This document shows, piece by piece, positions 34,493 through 43,928 of a stretch of DNA of 64,000 bases. The stretch lies in NCBI RefSeq assembly GCF_003569805.1, contig NZ_KZ984051.1:1563953-1627952 (forward strand). Reading direction: 5' to 3'. Both the position numbers and the translations under genes were made by a program. Source of the stretch: Microbacterium halotolerans (GTDB taxonomy: Bacteria; Actinomycetota; Actinomycetes; Actinomycetales; Microbacteriaceae). Numbering within the stretch: position 1 is the stretch's first letter; every line of letters begins with the position of its first letter. Below the pieces are notes generated by a model. The model did not search any database. It was given only the letters and a program-made list of their open reading frames with translations, and was not told where the DNA came from.

Positions 34493-36672
34493 CGCGGTGA
34501 GCGCGAGCGGCGGCGACCCGCGACGATCTCCATAGTCCGATCCTGCACATCGACGATCGGGCTGCCGTCTGCGTCGAGATGATGACGGGTCCACACGGCG
34601 TCCGCACCGAGCCGCCACGTCGCCGAGGAATCGTCCATAGCCATCGCGAACAGGTCGAGCAGCTCCCTGATGTGGCGCTCCTCCTTCACGCGCACCAGCG
34701 CCTCCACGCGGCGATCGAGGTTGCGGTGCATCATATCGGCGCTGCCGAGGAAAACCTCGGGACTGCCATCGTTCTCGAAGGCGAAGATGCGCGAGTGCTC
34801 GAGGTAGCGACCGAGCACGCTGCGCACCCGGATGTTGTCGCTGACGCCGGGAAGGTCGACACGCAGGCTGCAGATGCCCCGCACCCACACATCGACCTGC
34901 ACACCGGCCTGGCTGGCTCGGTACAGCGCGTCGATGATCTGCTCGTCGACCATCGAGTTGACCTTGATCCGCACCGCGGCCGGCTTGCCCTCACCGGCGT
35001 GCTTCGTCTCGCGCTCGATCAGCTTGACCAGGCCCTTGCGCAGGTGCAGCGGTGCCACCAGCAGTCGTTTGAACTTCTTCTCGATCGCGTAGCCGCTGAG
35101 TTCGTTGAACAGACGGGTCAGGTCGAGCCCGACGGCCGGGTCGCAGGTGAACAGTCCGAAGTCCTCGTAGATCCGGCTGGTCTTCGGGTTGTAGTTGCCC
35201 GTGCCGACGTGGCTGTAGTGCCGCAGCTGGCCGCGCTCCTCTCGGACGACGAGGGCGAGCTTGCAGTGGGTCTTCAGCCCGACCAGGCCGTACACGACGT
35301 GCACGCCGGCCTTCTCGAGCTGACGCGCCCACTCGATGTTGTTGGCCTCGTCGAAGCGTGCCTTCACCTCTACGAGGGCGAGCACCTGCTTGCCGTTCTG
35401 GGCGGCCTCGATCAGCGCGGCGATGATCGGGCTGTCACCGCTGGTGCGGTACAGCGTCTGCTTGATCGCCAGCACATGCGGGTCTCGGGCCGCCTGTTCC
35501 AGGAAGGCCTGCACACTGGTGGCGAACGATTCGTACGGGTGGTGCACGAGCACGTCGCCGCCGCGGATGGCCTGGAAGATGTCGGCCTTCGCGTGCTTCG
35601 AGTCCGCGTCCTTCGGGCGCAGTTCGAGCGCCGTCACGGGAACGTGCTTGTGGTACTTCAGCTCCGGCCTGTCGAGTGAGGAGAAGTCGAACAAGGCGCG
35701 CAGATCGAGCGGTCCGCGCAGGCGGTAGACCTCCTGCTCGGAGATGTCGAGCTCGTCGAGCAGCAGGTCGAGGGTGACGTCGTCCATCTCCTCGGCGATC
35801 TCGAGCCGGATGGGCGGCCCGAAGCGCCGCCTGCGCAGCTCCTGCTCGAGCGCCTGGATCAGGTTCTCGGTCTCGTCCTCCTCGACGACCATGTCCTCGT
35901 TGCGTGTGAGGCGGAAGGCATGGTGCTCGAGCACGTCCATACCGGGGAAGAGGTCCGAGAGGTTCTCGGCGATGAGGTCCTCCAGCGGCAGCATCCGACC
36001 GCGGTTCGTCTCCTCTCCGCCCGGCACCGGCACCATCCGGGGCAGCATCGGGGGCACCTTGACGCGCGCGAACTCCTGGCGTCCGGTGCGGGCGTTCCGG
36101 ATGCGCACGGCGAGGTTCAGCGACAGCCCGGAGATGTAGGGGAACGGGTGGGCGGGGTCGACCGCTAGCGGCATCAGCACGGGGAAGACCTGCACCTGGA
36201 AGTACTCGTACAGCTCCGCCTGCTCTTCGCCGGTGAGGTCGTGCCACGCGACGATCTCCACACCCTCGGCGGCCAGAGCGGGGCGCACCTGCTCGTGCCA
36301 CACAGAGGCGTGACGCTCCTGCAGGGCGTGCGCCTCGGCGCCGATCGACTCGAGCACCTTTGCCGGTGCCGTGCCGATGTTGTTCGGCACCGCGAGGCCC
36401 GTCATGATGCGACGCTTCAGACCCGCTACGCGCACCATGAAGAACTCGTCGAGGTTGCTAGCGAAGATGCCGAGGAAATTGGTGCGCTCCAGCAGCGGTA
36501 CGTTCGGGTCCTCGGCGAGCTCGAGCACGCGCTGGTTGAACGCCAGCCAGCTCAGCTCGCGGTCGACGTAGCGGTTGTCGGGCAGATCGACGTCGGCCGT
36601 CGGTACGAGCTCGTCGAAGTCGTCGTCCTCCGAGTCTCCCAGCCCGGTGTCAACGATCGATGCGTCCGTCAT
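34489..36672 (-). CDS. ppk1: Polyphosphate kinase 1
   Basis: The 727-residue enzyme makes polyphosphate from ATP. N-terminal [20 protein letters not shown], then [18 protein letters not shown]; the autophosphorylated histidine lies in [11 protein letters not shown], and [15 protein letters not shown] [10 protein letters not shown] and [18 protein letters not shown] close the ATP site. The start at 36672 (MTDASIVD) has AGGAG seven nt upstream, better than the ATG five codons earlier. Translationally coupled to mutT1. A weak PHO box-like repeat lies about 50 bp upstream. Confidence 0.95.
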   Translation of the reverse strand: MTDASIVDTGLGDSEDDDFDELVPTADVDLPDNRYVDRELSWLAFNQRVLELAEDPNVPLLERTNFLGIFASNLDEFFMVRVAGLKRRIMTGLAVPNNIGTAPAKVLESIGAEAHALQERHASVWHEQVRPALAAEGVEIVAWHDLTGEEQAELYEYFQVQVFPVLMPLAVDPAHPFPYISGLSLNLAVRIRNARTGRQEFARVKVPPMLPRMVPVPGGEETNRGRMLPLEDLIAENLSDLFPGMDVLEHHAFRLTRNEDMVVEEDETENLIQALEQELRRRRFGPPIRLEIAEEMDDVTLDLLLDELDISEQEVYRLRGPLDLRALFDFSSLDRPELKYHKHVPVTALELRPKDADSKHAKADIFQAIRGGDVLVHHPYESFATSVQAFLEQAARDPHVLAIKQTLYRTSGDSPIIAALIEAAQNGKQVLALVEVKARFDEANNIEWARQLEKAGVHVVYGLVGLKTHCKLALVVREERGQLRHYSHVGTGNYNPKTSRIYEDFGLFTCDPAVGLDLTRLFNELSGYAIEKKFKRLLVAPLHLRKGLVKLIERETKHAGEGKPAAVRIKVNSMVDEQIIDALYRASQAGVQVDVWVRGICSLRVDLPGVSDNIRVRSVLGRYLEHSRIFAFENDGSPEVFLGSADMMHRNLDRRVEALVRVKEERHIRELLDLFAMAMDDSSATWRLGADAVWTRHHLDADGSPIVDVQDRTMEIVAGRRRSRSPR

Positions 36673-36721
36673 GGCTGCTCCTGCCAATCGAATCAGTGGG
36701 CTCCCTATCCTGGCACCCGCA

Positions 36722-36739
36722 GGTGGCCTTGTGGTTAAC
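36722..36739 (-). promoter_or_regulatory. Weak PHO box-like repeat upstream of ppk1
   Basis: GGTGGCC-TTGT-GGTTAAC has two related 7-bp units 11 bp apart, in the same orientation and spacing as the pstS site but with more departures from GGTGAAC. A small stem-loop (GCCCGC-GTG-GCGGGC, 36741-36755) adjoins and may end the glnR transcript. Confidence 0.4.
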
Positions 36740-36791
36740 AGCCCGCGTGGCGGGCGTCATCCGGGAGTGTCCGGCGCGTGTCGCACCTCGG

Positions 36792-37475
36792 CTACGACAC
36801 GTGCTGCTCCGCATGTTCGTCGACGACGTTGAATCGGTAGCCGACGTTGCGCACCGTGCCGATCAGCTGTTCGAGGTCGCCGAGCTTCGCGCGCAGGCGC
36901 CTGACGTGCACGTCGACGGTGCGGGTGCCCCCGAAGTAGTCGTAGCCCCAGACCTCGCTGAGCAGCTGCTCGCGCGTGAACACCCTGGAGGGATGCGTGG
37001 CGAGGAAGTGCAGCAGCTGGAACTCCTTGAACGTCAGGTCGAGCGGCTTTCCGCGCACCTTCGCCGAGTACGACGCCTCATCGATCGAGATCCCGGATGT
37101 CTGCACACGGCCGCCGTTGTCGTCCGGCGCGGGGCTGCGGCCGACGACCAGGCGCAGACGCGCGTCGATCTCCGCAGGCCCCGCCGTGTCGAGCACGACG
37201 TCGTCGACGCCCCAGTCCGGTCCGACGACGGCGAGCCCGCCCTCGGTCGCGACGAGCAGGACGGGTGCCACAGGGCCCGCCGTACCCAGCAGCTTGCACA
37301 GAGACTTGGCACCGGCGAGATCCGTTCGGGCATCGACGATGATCACGTCGGTCTCCGGCGCGTTCGCGAGGCTGCTCACCCCGGAGGGCAGCTGCCGTGT
37401 CTCGTGGGGAAGGAGTTCGAGTGCGGGGAGCACTGCTCCTTCTGAGGCGGAACTCAGAACCAGAAGCCGGGTCAC
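36792..37475 (-). CDS. glnR: GlnR-like orphan OmpR-family regulator
   Basis: The 227-residue protein opens [21 protein letters not shown] and has an atypical receiver domain (to about 120; VIIVDAR in place of the phosphorylation strand) and a winged-helix DNA-binding domain (about 130-222; [20 protein letters not shown] ... [20 protein letters not shown]). The LPALxLLPH start and [15 protein letters not shown] linker match GlnR (Rv0818), the nitrogen regulator of actinomycetes. No kinase gene is adjacent. GTG at 37475 has GGAAGGA upstream. Confidence 0.85.
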   Translation of the reverse strand: MTRLLVLSSASEGAVLPALELLPHETRQLPSGVSSLANAPETDVIIVDARTDLAGAKSLCKLLGTAGPVAPVLLVATEGGLAVVGPDWGVDDVVLDTAGPAEIDARLRLVVGRSPAPDDNGGRVQTSGISIDEASYSAKVRGKPLDLTFKEFQLLHFLATHPSRVFTREQLLSEVWGYDYFGGTRTVDVHVRRLRAKLGDLEQLIGTVRNVGYRFNVVDEHAEQHVS

Positions 37476-37556
37476 GTGTGTCCTTCCGGGGGCGGTTGTT
37501 TGCCAGTTTAGAGTCAGGAGTGTTTCAGGAATGTGTCGTGGGGCAGAATGGGCATC

Positions 37557-37859
37557 ATGACGTCGCCTGACCTCACCCCGCATTCGCCGCTGGCCGGCAT
37601 GATTGCGACGTGGGCGTTCGGGGCCCTTGCGGCCGTCGCGGTCGGACTGCTGTCTCCGCTCGACGAGCGCTTCCTCTGGCTGGCGGTCGGTGCCGGCGCC
37701 TGCGTGTTCGTCGCGTTCGCCGTGAACCTCGCCTACGGTCGCGCAGAGGGTTTCATCGTGCGGACCGCCGCCGCCGCACTCGGCGCCCTGGTCGCGATGG
37801 GTGTGATCGCCTTCGTGTTCTTCATCGTCGGCATCACGGCGCTCGTCGCGTCGGTGTAG
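37557..37859 (+). CDS. Small membrane protein beside glnR
   Basis: A 100-residue hydrophobic protein with three predicted helices (about 15-35, 40-60 and 70-97), opening [20 protein letters not shown] recognise no family. It is divergent from glnR. An ATG nine bases upstream (37548), nearer to GGGG, is an alternative start. The next small gene starts 10 bp after its stop. Confidence 0.65.
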   Translation: MTSPDLTPHSPLAGMIATWAFGALAAVAVGLLSPLDERFLWLAVGAGACVFVAFAVNLAYGRAEGFIVRTAAAALGALVAMGVIAFVFFIVGITALVASV

Positions 37860-37868
37860 GGTTGCGGC

Positions 37869-37982
37869 ATGGACCTTTTCGCGCTCGAGATGTTCTTCAT
37901 CGGCCTGCTGGGGCTGGCGAGCTTGGCGATCGCGTTCGTATCGGGCGCCGTCATCGTGAACCTGTTCCGCGGTCAGAAGTAG
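37869..37982 (+). CDS. 37-residue single-helix membrane peptide
   Basis: ATG at 37869 opens [20 protein letters not shown] and continues [17 protein letters not shown] to a TAG at 37980. One long transmembrane helix (about 7-30) ends in a basic tail. AGGG lies about 9 nt upstream, and the 10-bp distance to the preceding membrane gene suggests one transcript. It is too short for routine gene finding. Function unknown. Confidence 0.6.
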   Translation: MDLFALEMFFIGLLGLASLAIAFVSGAVIVNLFRGQK

Positions 37983-38115
37983 TCGCCGCCCGCGCCGGAA
38001 GCACTGCTTCATCCGGCGCTTCTGTCTGCGCACGCGGAGAACGAGGTCGCGCCGATAGGTCGCCTGACTCGGTTCAGAGCCGCCCCCTCGGTGCAGCCTC
38101 TACGCTGGAGAGATC

Positions 38116-38718
38116 ATGATTGAGATCCCGAGCGACCTCCCCGCCGAAATCGTTCCCCTCTCCTGGCTGATAGGAGTGTGGGAGGGAACCGGCGTGATCG
38201 ACTACACCGCGGGTGACGCCCATTATGAGGGCGAGTTCGCCCAGCGGGTGAGCTTCAGCCACGACGGCGGCCCGTACCTGAACTACGCGGCGACCGCCAC
38301 GACCACGACCGCACTCGGCGTGACGCAGTCGCTCGCGGCCGAGACCGGGTTCTGGCGTCTCTCCATCGTGCAGGAGCAGGCAGACCCCGGCCCCGCCCTG
38401 CTGCCCGCGGCGGCGACGCGCGCTCCCCGCACGGCGGAGGACATCGAGGCGCTGCGCAACAAGGACGACGCCTTCGACATCGAAGCGTCGATCGTGCGCT
38501 CCGATGGCGTCAGCGAGCTGTACATCGGTCAGGTCGCCGGTCCCCGCATCGACCTGGCCACCGACGCCGTGGTGCGCACGCAGGGTGCGAAGAACTACGC
38601 GGCGGCGACTCGAATGTACGGGCTCGTCGATCAGCACCTGCTGTGGGCGTGGGACATCGCCGCACTGGGTCGGAGCCTCGCGTCGCACGCCTCGGCGCGC
38701 CTGGCGAAGGTGCAGTGA
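38116..38718 (+). CDS. Nitrobindin-like heme/fatty-acid-binding barrel protein (DUF1794)
   Basis: The 200-residue protein starts LPAEIVPLSWLIGVWEGTG, with the GxWxGxG motif that opens nitrobindin barrels; C-terminal segments MYGLVDQHLLWAWDIAA and LASHASARL are also conserved, including the late histidine region near the heme in homologues. Nitrobindins bind ferric heme and detoxify peroxynitrite. The stop overlaps the ygfZ ATG (TGATG). Rv0813c is the counterpart, likewise near ygfZ (Rv0811c) and glnR. Confidence 0.85.
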   Translation: MIEIPSDLPAEIVPLSWLIGVWEGTGVIDYTAGDAHYEGEFAQRVSFSHDGGPYLNYAATATTTTALGVTQSLAAETGFWRLSIVQEQADPGPALLPAAATRAPRTAEDIEALRNKDDAFDIEASIVRSDGVSELYIGQVAGPRIDLATDAVVRTQGAKNYAAATRMYGLVDQHLLWAWDIAALGRSLASHASARLAKVQ

Positions 38719-39881
38719 TGGCCGAGCATCTCGAGGGAGCGAACGGCAGCGCCGGAGGAGACCGGCATGACACGGCCGGGGACGGACCGGCGCCGTCGTT
38801 CGGCGCGGAGATGTCCGGAGCCGTCATCGACGACGGCGTCGTGCTGCACTTCGGCGACCCGGTGCGCGAGCAGCGCGCGCTGGCGGCCGGTCGCGCTGCC
38901 GCGCCCCTCGCCGACCGTGCGGTCATCGCGGTGCGGGGCGAGGACAGACTGACCTGGCTCGACTCGATCACGTCGCAGAGCGTGAGCACTCTGGCCGCGG
39001 GGGAGAGCACCGAGCTGCTCGTGCTCACGCCGCAGGGACACATCGAGCACGCGGCTGCCGTGCTCGAGGACGGCGAGACGACGTGGCTGATCACCGACGC
39101 CGCCGATGCGCCGGGGCTGGCCAAGTGGTTGACGATGATGCGCTTCCGCTCGCGCGTCGAGGTCGCGGAGCGCACCGATCTCGTCGTGGTCGGCTTCGTC
39201 CCGGACGGGACGGCCGCCGAGGCGATCGTTCCCCTTGCGCAGGGCCGGGTGTGGCGCGACCCGTGGGCGGGTGTGTCGGCCGGGGGCTGGCAGTACGCGC
39301 AGACGGATGAGCATCCTGGCGCGGATCGGGCGTGGTGCGAAGCGATTCTCGATCGGAACGAGGCATCGGCGAGTGACGTGTTCGCCGGAGCCGAGCCAGC
39401 GGGCACCGCGGCGAGCGAGGCGCTGCGCATCGCCGCATGGCGCCCTCGCTGGGCGGGTGAGGTCGACGAGAAGGCCATCCCGCACGAGGCTGACTGGCTG
39501 CGCAGTGCGGTGCATCTGAACAAGGGGTGCTACCGCGGGCAGGAGACGGTCGCGAAGGTGCACAACCTGGGCCACCCTCCGCGCCGCATGGTGATGCTGC
39601 ACCTCGACGGTTCGGAGAGCACGCTTCCGGTCAGGGGCGCGCCCGTGTTCGACGGTGACCGCGAGGCCGGGCGCATCACCTCCGTCGCCCGCCACCATGA
39701 GCTCGGGCCGATCGCGCTGGCGATCGTGTCGCGCCGCACCGCAGCCGACGCGGTTCTCGTCGTCGACGCCGACGGCACCCGCGTCGCGGCGTCACAGGAG
39801 GTCATCGTCCCGGCAGACGCCGGCGCCACGGCCGAGATCCCGCGCATCACCCGCCTCTCCCGCCGCCCCCTCGCCGAGTAG
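38718..39881 (+). CDS. ygfZ: YgfZ/IBA57-like folate-binding Fe-S maintenance protein
   Basis: The 387-residue protein shows the hallmark NKGCYRGQETVAKVHNLG (K-G-C-Y-x-G-Q-E) of YgfZ-type proteins, whose cysteine is needed for maintaining certain Fe-S enzymes in a folate-dependent way. The N-terminal aminomethyltransferase-like fold includes ITSQSVSTLAAGE and LLVLTPQGHIEHAA. The ATG at 38718 is fixed by the one-base overlap with the nitrobindin stop. Confidence 0.88.
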   Translation: MAEHLEGANGSAGGDRHDTAGDGPAPSFGAEMSGAVIDDGVVLHFGDPVREQRALAAGRAAAPLADRAVIAVRGEDRLTWLDSITSQSVSTLAAGESTELLVLTPQGHIEHAAAVLEDGETTWLITDAADAPGLAKWLTMMRFRSRVEVAERTDLVVVGFVPDGTAAEAIVPLAQGRVWRDPWAGVSAGGWQYAQTDEHPGADRAWCEAILDRNEASASDVFAGAEPAGTAASEALRIAAWRPRWAGEVDEKAIPHEADWLRSAVHLNKGCYRGQETVAKVHNLGHPPRRMVMLHLDGSESTLPVRGAPVFDGDREAGRITSVARHHELGPIALAIVSRRTAADAVLVVDADGTRVAASQEVIVPADAGATAEIPRITRLSRRPLAE

Positions 39882-39900
39882 CACGAACCCACGCACCACA

Positions 39901-39939
39901 CACCACCTCGCGAGCTGCCTGGGATTTGTCGAGGTGGTG
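39901..39939 (+). terminator. Inverted repeat after ygfZ
   Basis: CACCACCTCG (39901-39910) pairs perfectly with 39930-39939 over 10 bp with a 19-nt loop. A GCATCTCGCGAG stretch at 39974 recalls the arms of the 68-bp repeat, but the rest does not match. Confidence 0.5.
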
Positions 39940-40065
39940 CGATTCGGCCGCAGTTTCGGACCGTCACGAGGCATCTCGCGAGCCGGATCGCAGGCAGAAA
40001 GGCCCCGGATGCCGCAGTGGCCGCCGACGTGCAGGCGCGGCTCGCAGGCTCGGTAGGCTGGGGGC

Positions 40066-40806
40066 ATGACGCACACGCTGATCCTGCTCCGCCACGGGCA
40101 GAGCGAATGGAACGAGAAGAACCTGTTCACCGGATGGGTCGACGTCCGCCTGACCGAGAAGGGGCAGGGCGAGGCCCGCCGCGGCGGTGAGCTCATGCGC
40201 GAGCTGGGCGTGCTGCCCGACGTGCTGCACACCTCGGTGCTTTCGCGAGCGATCCAGACGGCCGACATCGCGCTCGACGCGGCTGACCGCCTGTGGATCC
40301 CCGTGAAGCGCTCCTGGCGCCTGAACGAGCGCCACTACGGCGCGCTGCAGGGCAAGGACAAGGCGCAGACACTCGCCGAATTCGGCGAGGAGCAGTTCAT
40401 GACGTGGCGTCGTTCGTTCGATGTGCCGCCGCCGGAGATCGCCGCAGACGACGAATTCGCGCAGACCGGCGACCCGCGCTACGTCGGGATCGACGGCGAA
40501 CTGCCGGCGACGGAGTCGCTGAAGCTCGTCATCGACCGGATGCTGCCGTACTGGCGCAAAGAGATCGTCCCGGATCTGGAAGCGGGCAAGACTGTGCTCG
40601 TCACCGCTCACGGCAACTCGCTGCGCGCGCTCGTGAAGCACCTCGACGGCATCAGCGACGAGGAGATCGCAGGCCTGAACATCCCGACCGGCATCCCGCT
40701 GAAGTACGAGCTCGGCGACGACTTCATGCCCGTCGCCCCCGGCGAGTACCTCGACCCCGAGGCCGCAGAGGCCGGAGCCGCCGCCGTCGCCAACCAGGGC
40801 AAGTGA
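40066..40806 (+). CDS. gpmA: 2,3-bisphosphoglycerate-dependent phosphoglycerate mutase
   Basis: The 246-residue glycolytic enzyme interconverts 3- and 2-phosphoglycerate. [20 protein letters not shown] holds the phospho-histidine, [18 protein letters not shown] and [14 protein letters not shown] the other active-site residues. Length and motifs are typical of the dPGM class. Monocistronic, ended by a strong hairpin. Confidence 0.95.
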   Translation: MTHTLILLRHGQSEWNEKNLFTGWVDVRLTEKGQGEARRGGELMRELGVLPDVLHTSVLSRAIQTADIALDAADRLWIPVKRSWRLNERHYGALQGKDKAQTLAEFGEEQFMTWRRSFDVPPPEIAADDEFAQTGDPRYVGIDGELPATESLKLVIDRMLPYWRKEIVPDLEAGKTVLVTAHGNSLRALVKHLDGISDEEIAGLNIPTGIPLKYELGDDFMPVAPGEYLDPEAAEAGAAAVANQGK

Positions 40807-40928
40807 TCAGGGCGTGAGCGCCCCTCTCGCTGCGTTGTCGTCGGTCGCCGGGCTGTCGGTCCGACTCCCTCCTGCGACTTGCGATAGGCACGCTCGCGAC
40901 CTGATCCGCGTCCTGGTCTGATCACGCG

Positions 40929-40966
40929 AAGAGGCCGCCCGCTCCATCCGGAGCGGGCGGCCTCTT
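40929..40966. terminator. Strong terminator hairpin between gpmA and phoU
   Basis: Perfect 17-bp arms (40929-40945 and 40950-40966) with an ATCC loop; the right arm ends CTCTT. It lies between convergent genes. In the 301-bp gap I see this, the imperfect repeat at 41005-41042 and no gene. Confidence 0.8.
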
Positions 40967-41004
40967 GTCGTGTCGGCGCGGGGCGGAACCGCGGTTCAGG
41001 TATG

Positions 41005-41042
41005 CCGAAGTGCGGTTCCCAGCCGCGGTCGGTGCACTTCGG
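41005..41042. repeat. Inverted repeat near the phoU end
   Basis: CCGAAGTGC (41005-41013) and GCACTTCGG (41034-41042) are perfect 9-bp arms around a 20-nt spacer. Surrounding GGAACC/GGTTCC and CCGCGG stretches make it a nested palindromic patch; possibly a decayed repeat element. Confidence 0.45.
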
Positions 41043-41107
41043 GGGACCGGAGTGCGCGCCGCGGCGCGGGAAGGACGGCTCGGGGACTGGAACCGGAACC
41101 TCTGGGC

Positions 41108-41776
41108 TCAGCCCTCAGGGTCCTCGTCGCCGTGGGAGGTCCAGTCGCCCGTGGCGAGGTAGATCATCTTCTTGGCGACGCCGACGGCGTGGTCGGCGAA
41201 GCGCTCGTGGTAGCGGCTCGCGAGCGTCGCATCGACGACGGCCGTGACGTCCTCGGAGGTCCGAGCGCCGAGCACCTTGTCGAACACACTGGCGTGCAGC
41301 TCGTCGACCTCGTCGTCGGCGTTGCGGATGCTCTCGGCGATCACGAGATCCTCGGTGCGCAGCAGCTCGGTGAGCTGGCGCGCGACGTCGACGTCGAGCT
41401 CGCCCATGCGGGCGAACGTCGGCATCAGGTCAGCCGGGATCACCCGCTCCGGATAGCGCAGGCGGGTGAGCTGAGCGATGTGCTCGGCGAGGTCGCCCAT
41501 GCGCTCGAGCGAGGCGCTCGCGCGCAGCGCCGTGACGACGATGCGCAGGTCGCGGGCCACGGGCTGCTGCATCGCGAGGATCTCTATGGCGAGCTCATCG
41601 AGGGAGACGGAGCGCTCATCGATCAGGTCGTCGCCGGCGATGACCTCTTCGGCGAGGGCCACGTCGCTCGTGCTGAACGCCTTCGTGGCCTTCTCGATGG
41701 CGACTGTGACCATCTCCGCAATCTCGACGAGGCGGGACTGCACTTCCTCGAGAGACTGGTGGAAAACTTCGCGCAT
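41108..41776 (-). CDS. phoU: Phosphate signalling protein PhoU
   Basis: The 222-residue all-helical protein opens MREVFHQSLEEVQSRLVEIAEMV and carries the two PhoU metal-binding motifs, ASASLERMGDLAEHIA and SRYHERFADHAVGVAKK (E-R-x-x-D-H-A pattern). PhoU restrains the Pho sensor kinase when phosphate is plentiful. It is divergent from senX3 across a 205-bp gap with a PHO-box-like repeat. Rv0821c (phoY2) is its counterpart by context. Confidence 0.95.
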   Translation of the reverse strand: MREVFHQSLEEVQSRLVEIAEMVTVAIEKATKAFSTSDVALAEEVIAGDDLIDERSVSLDELAIEILAMQQPVARDLRIVVTALRASASLERMGDLAEHIAQLTRLRYPERVIPADLMPTFARMGELDVDVARQLTELLRTEDLVIAESIRNADDEVDELHASVFDKVLGARTSEDVTAVVDATLASRYHERFADHAVGVAKKMIYLATGDWTSHGDEDPEG

Positions 41777-41880
41777 CGTTGTGGGACCTTTCGTCGGCGG
41801 GAACCTGCACCTGGTGCGACAGTACCGAGTACGCGCGGAAGGACCCGCGCTATCGGCCATCCCCGATTGTCGTCGTCGAA

Positions 41881-41898
41881 GGTTAACGAACGGTGACC
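41881..41898. promoter_or_regulatory. PHO box-like repeat between phoU and senX3
   Basis: GGTTAAC-GAAC-GGTGACC has two related 7-bp units 11 bp apart, with a further GGGTGAG just downstream. It lies 105 bp from the phoU start and 84 bp from the senX3 start, so one site could serve both. Confidence 0.6.
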
Positions 41899-41981
41899 TG
41901 GGTGAGAAATCTGGTGCCCGCCACGCCCGAAAGGTGCACATTCGGTGAACCGGACGGCTTCGCCCCGCATACTCTGGTGGC

Positions 41982-43169
41982 ATGCCCCACTCGCAGCTCC
42001 TGCTGCTCGCACTGCTCGTCGGCGTCATCATCGGTGCCGGCATCTGCACGATTCTCTTCGCTGCACTGCGTGCGCGCGAACGTGCGGAGGGGCGCAGCAG
42101 CAGCGCTCTGCCGGACGGTGTCACGGCGGTGCTCACCTCCATGGACGATGCGGCTGCCGCCATCGACGCATCCGGTCTGGTCGTCGCGACGTCTCCGTCG
42201 GCGCACACGCTGGGTGTCGAGGAACAGACCACGCTCGCCAACGGCGGGCTCCGCGACCTGCTCAAGATCGCGCGCACGGCCGGCAGTGCGACCGAGACCA
42301 TCCGGCTGCGCCTGGGGCCGCTGCAGGGCCAGGAACGGCTCGTCGCTGCCCGTGTGACGAGGCTGACCGAGCGGTTCTTCCTGCTGATCCTGCGCGACAT
42401 CTCCGAGCAGGAGCGGCTGGAGGCGATGCGTCAGGACTTCATCGCCAACACCAGTCACGAGCTGAAGACGCCCGTCGGCGCGATCACCCTGCTCAGCGAG
42501 GCGATCGATTTCGCCGCGGACGATCCGGATGAGGTGCGCCGGTTCGCGTCCCGGCTCACGGCGGAAGCCGAGCGCCTGGGGCAGCTCACCGGCCGCATCA
42601 TGCACCTGTCCCGTCTGCAGGCGGCCGACGCCGTCACAGACCTGGGCGACGTCGCGATCGATGAAGTGGTCACCGCGGCGGTCGAGGCGAACACCGTGCC
42701 CGCTTCCGGTGCCGGCGTCGAGCTGGTGCGCGGAGGGGAGCGTGGGCTGCACGTGCGCGGCGACGTGCACGTGCTCATCGAGGCCGTGGCGAACCTGATC
42801 TCGAATGCGATCTCGTACTCGCCGAAAGGCTCGCGAATCGGGATCGGGGTCAGGCACGACGGCGTGAGCGTCGACATCGCGGTGAGCGACCAGGGCATCG
42901 GAATCGCCGAGTCGGATCAGCAGCGGGTGTTCGAGCGCTTCTATCGGGCGGACCAGGCACGATCGAGGCGCACGGGGGGCACCGGTCTCGGGCTGTCGAT
43001 CGTGAAGCACGCGGTGTATCGGCACGGCGGCGAGGTGAAGCTCTGGTCCCAGCCCGAAAAGGGATCGACGTTCACCATCCGGCTGCCGCTGAGCGACCCG
43101 CCGGAGATCGCACAGCCCTCGCACAAGGAAACGAAGAAGGCGACCCGCCGGACGAAGGAGAAGGCATGA
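41982..43169 (+). CDS. senX3: Phosphate-sensing histidine kinase SenX3/PhoR
   Basis: The 395-residue kinase has one clear N-terminal transmembrane helix (about 5-29) with almost no external part, a PAS-like domain (about 50-140), HisKA with FIANTSHELKTP (His159) and HATPase with NLISNAISYSP, SDQGIGI and GGTGLGLSIVKH. The near absence of a periplasmic domain fits sensing through the Pst-PhoU complex. Its stop overlaps the regX3 ATG. Confidence 0.93.
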   Translation: MPHSQLLLLALLVGVIIGAGICTILFAALRARERAEGRSSSALPDGVTAVLTSMDDAAAAIDASGLVVATSPSAHTLGVEEQTTLANGGLRDLLKIARTAGSATETIRLRLGPLQGQERLVAARVTRLTERFFLLILRDISEQERLEAMRQDFIANTSHELKTPVGAITLLSEAIDFAADDPDEVRRFASRLTAEAERLGQLTGRIMHLSRLQAADAVTDLGDVAIDEVVTAAVEANTVPASGAGVELVRGGERGLHVRGDVHVLIEAVANLISNAISYSPKGSRIGIGVRHDGVSVDIAVSDQGIGIAESDQQRVFERFYRADQARSRRTGGTGLGLSIVKHAVYRHGGEVKLWSQPEKGSTFTIRLPLSDPPEIAQPSHKETKKATRRTKEKA

Positions 43170-43852
43170 CGACACGAGTGCTCCTCGTGGAGGACGAACC
43201 CGACCTGGCTGACCCCCTGGCGTACCTGCTGCGGCGAGAGGGCTTCGAGGTGGAGATCGCCGACGACGGCGAAGTGGCGCTGGAGGCGTACCGGGAGCGG
43301 GGCGCCGACGTGATCCTGCTCGATCTGATGCTGCCAGGTATGCCGGGCACTGAGGTGTGCCGACAGGTGAGGACGACTTCGAGCGTGCCGATCATCATGC
43401 TCACGGCGAAAGACAGCGAGATCGACATCGTCGTGGGGTTGGAGCTTGGCGCCGACGACTACGTCACCAAGCCCTATTCGGCGCGCGAACTGCTCGCCCG
43501 CATGCGCGCCGTGCTGCGTCGCTCCCAGCAGGAGGAGGACGACATCGACGAGCGGGTGCTCAAGGGCGGCCGCGTCACTCTCGACGTCGACCGCCACACG
43601 GTGCAGGTCGACAGCGAGGGCATCAACATGCCGCTGAAGGAGTTCGAGCTGCTCGAGCTGCTGATGCGCAACGCCGGCAGGGTGCTCACTCGCGGTCAGC
43701 TCATCGACAGAGTATGGGGCAGCGACTACTTCGGCGACACCAAGACGCTCGACGTGCACATCAAGCGGATACGTTCGCGGATCGAGAAGACGCCGGGTTC
43801 CCCGGAGATGCTGGTCACTGTGCGCGGACTCGGCTACCGTTTCGAGGCCTGA
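43166..43852 (+). CDS. regX3: Phosphate response regulator RegX3/PhoP
   Basis: The 228-residue OmpR-family regulator has receiver residues ED at 9-10, phospho-acceptor Asp53 in ILLDLMLPG, Lys in YVTKPYSARELLARM, and a winged helix (about 130-225) with RVLTRGQLIDRVWGSDYFGD. It probably binds the PHO box-like repeats seen upstream of pstS and phoU/senX3. ATGA-coupled to the kinase. Confidence 0.94.
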   Translation: MTTRVLLVEDEPDLADPLAYLLRREGFEVEIADDGEVALEAYRERGADVILLDLMLPGMPGTEVCRQVRTTSSVPIIMLTAKDSEIDIVVGLELGADDYVTKPYSARELLARMRAVLRRSQQEEDDIDERVLKGGRVTLDVDRHTVQVDSEGINMPLKEFELLELLMRNAGRVLTRGQLIDRVWGSDYFGDTKTLDVHIKRIRSRIEKTPGSPEMLVTVRGLGYRFEA

Positions 43853-43870
43853 GCTCTCGCACCCGTATGC

Positions 43871-43905
43871 AGAAGGGGTTCCCGCCAGCGGCGGGAACCC
43901 CTTCT
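43871..43905. terminator. Terminator between regX3 and the lipoprotein gene
   Basis: Perfect 16-bp arms (43871-43886 and 43890-43905) around an AGC triloop, with AGAAGG/CCTTCT ends that give short U tracts on both strands. It lies between convergent genes. Confidence 0.85.
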
Positions 43906-43928
43906 TGCTGCTTGTGGGCGAGTGTCCG

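Noticed and set aside
39940..40060. Possible sixth copy of the 68-bp repeat
   Set aside because: Only a short GCATCTCGCGAG stretch matches; the arm 1 and arm 3 sequences and the 49/68 spacing are absent.
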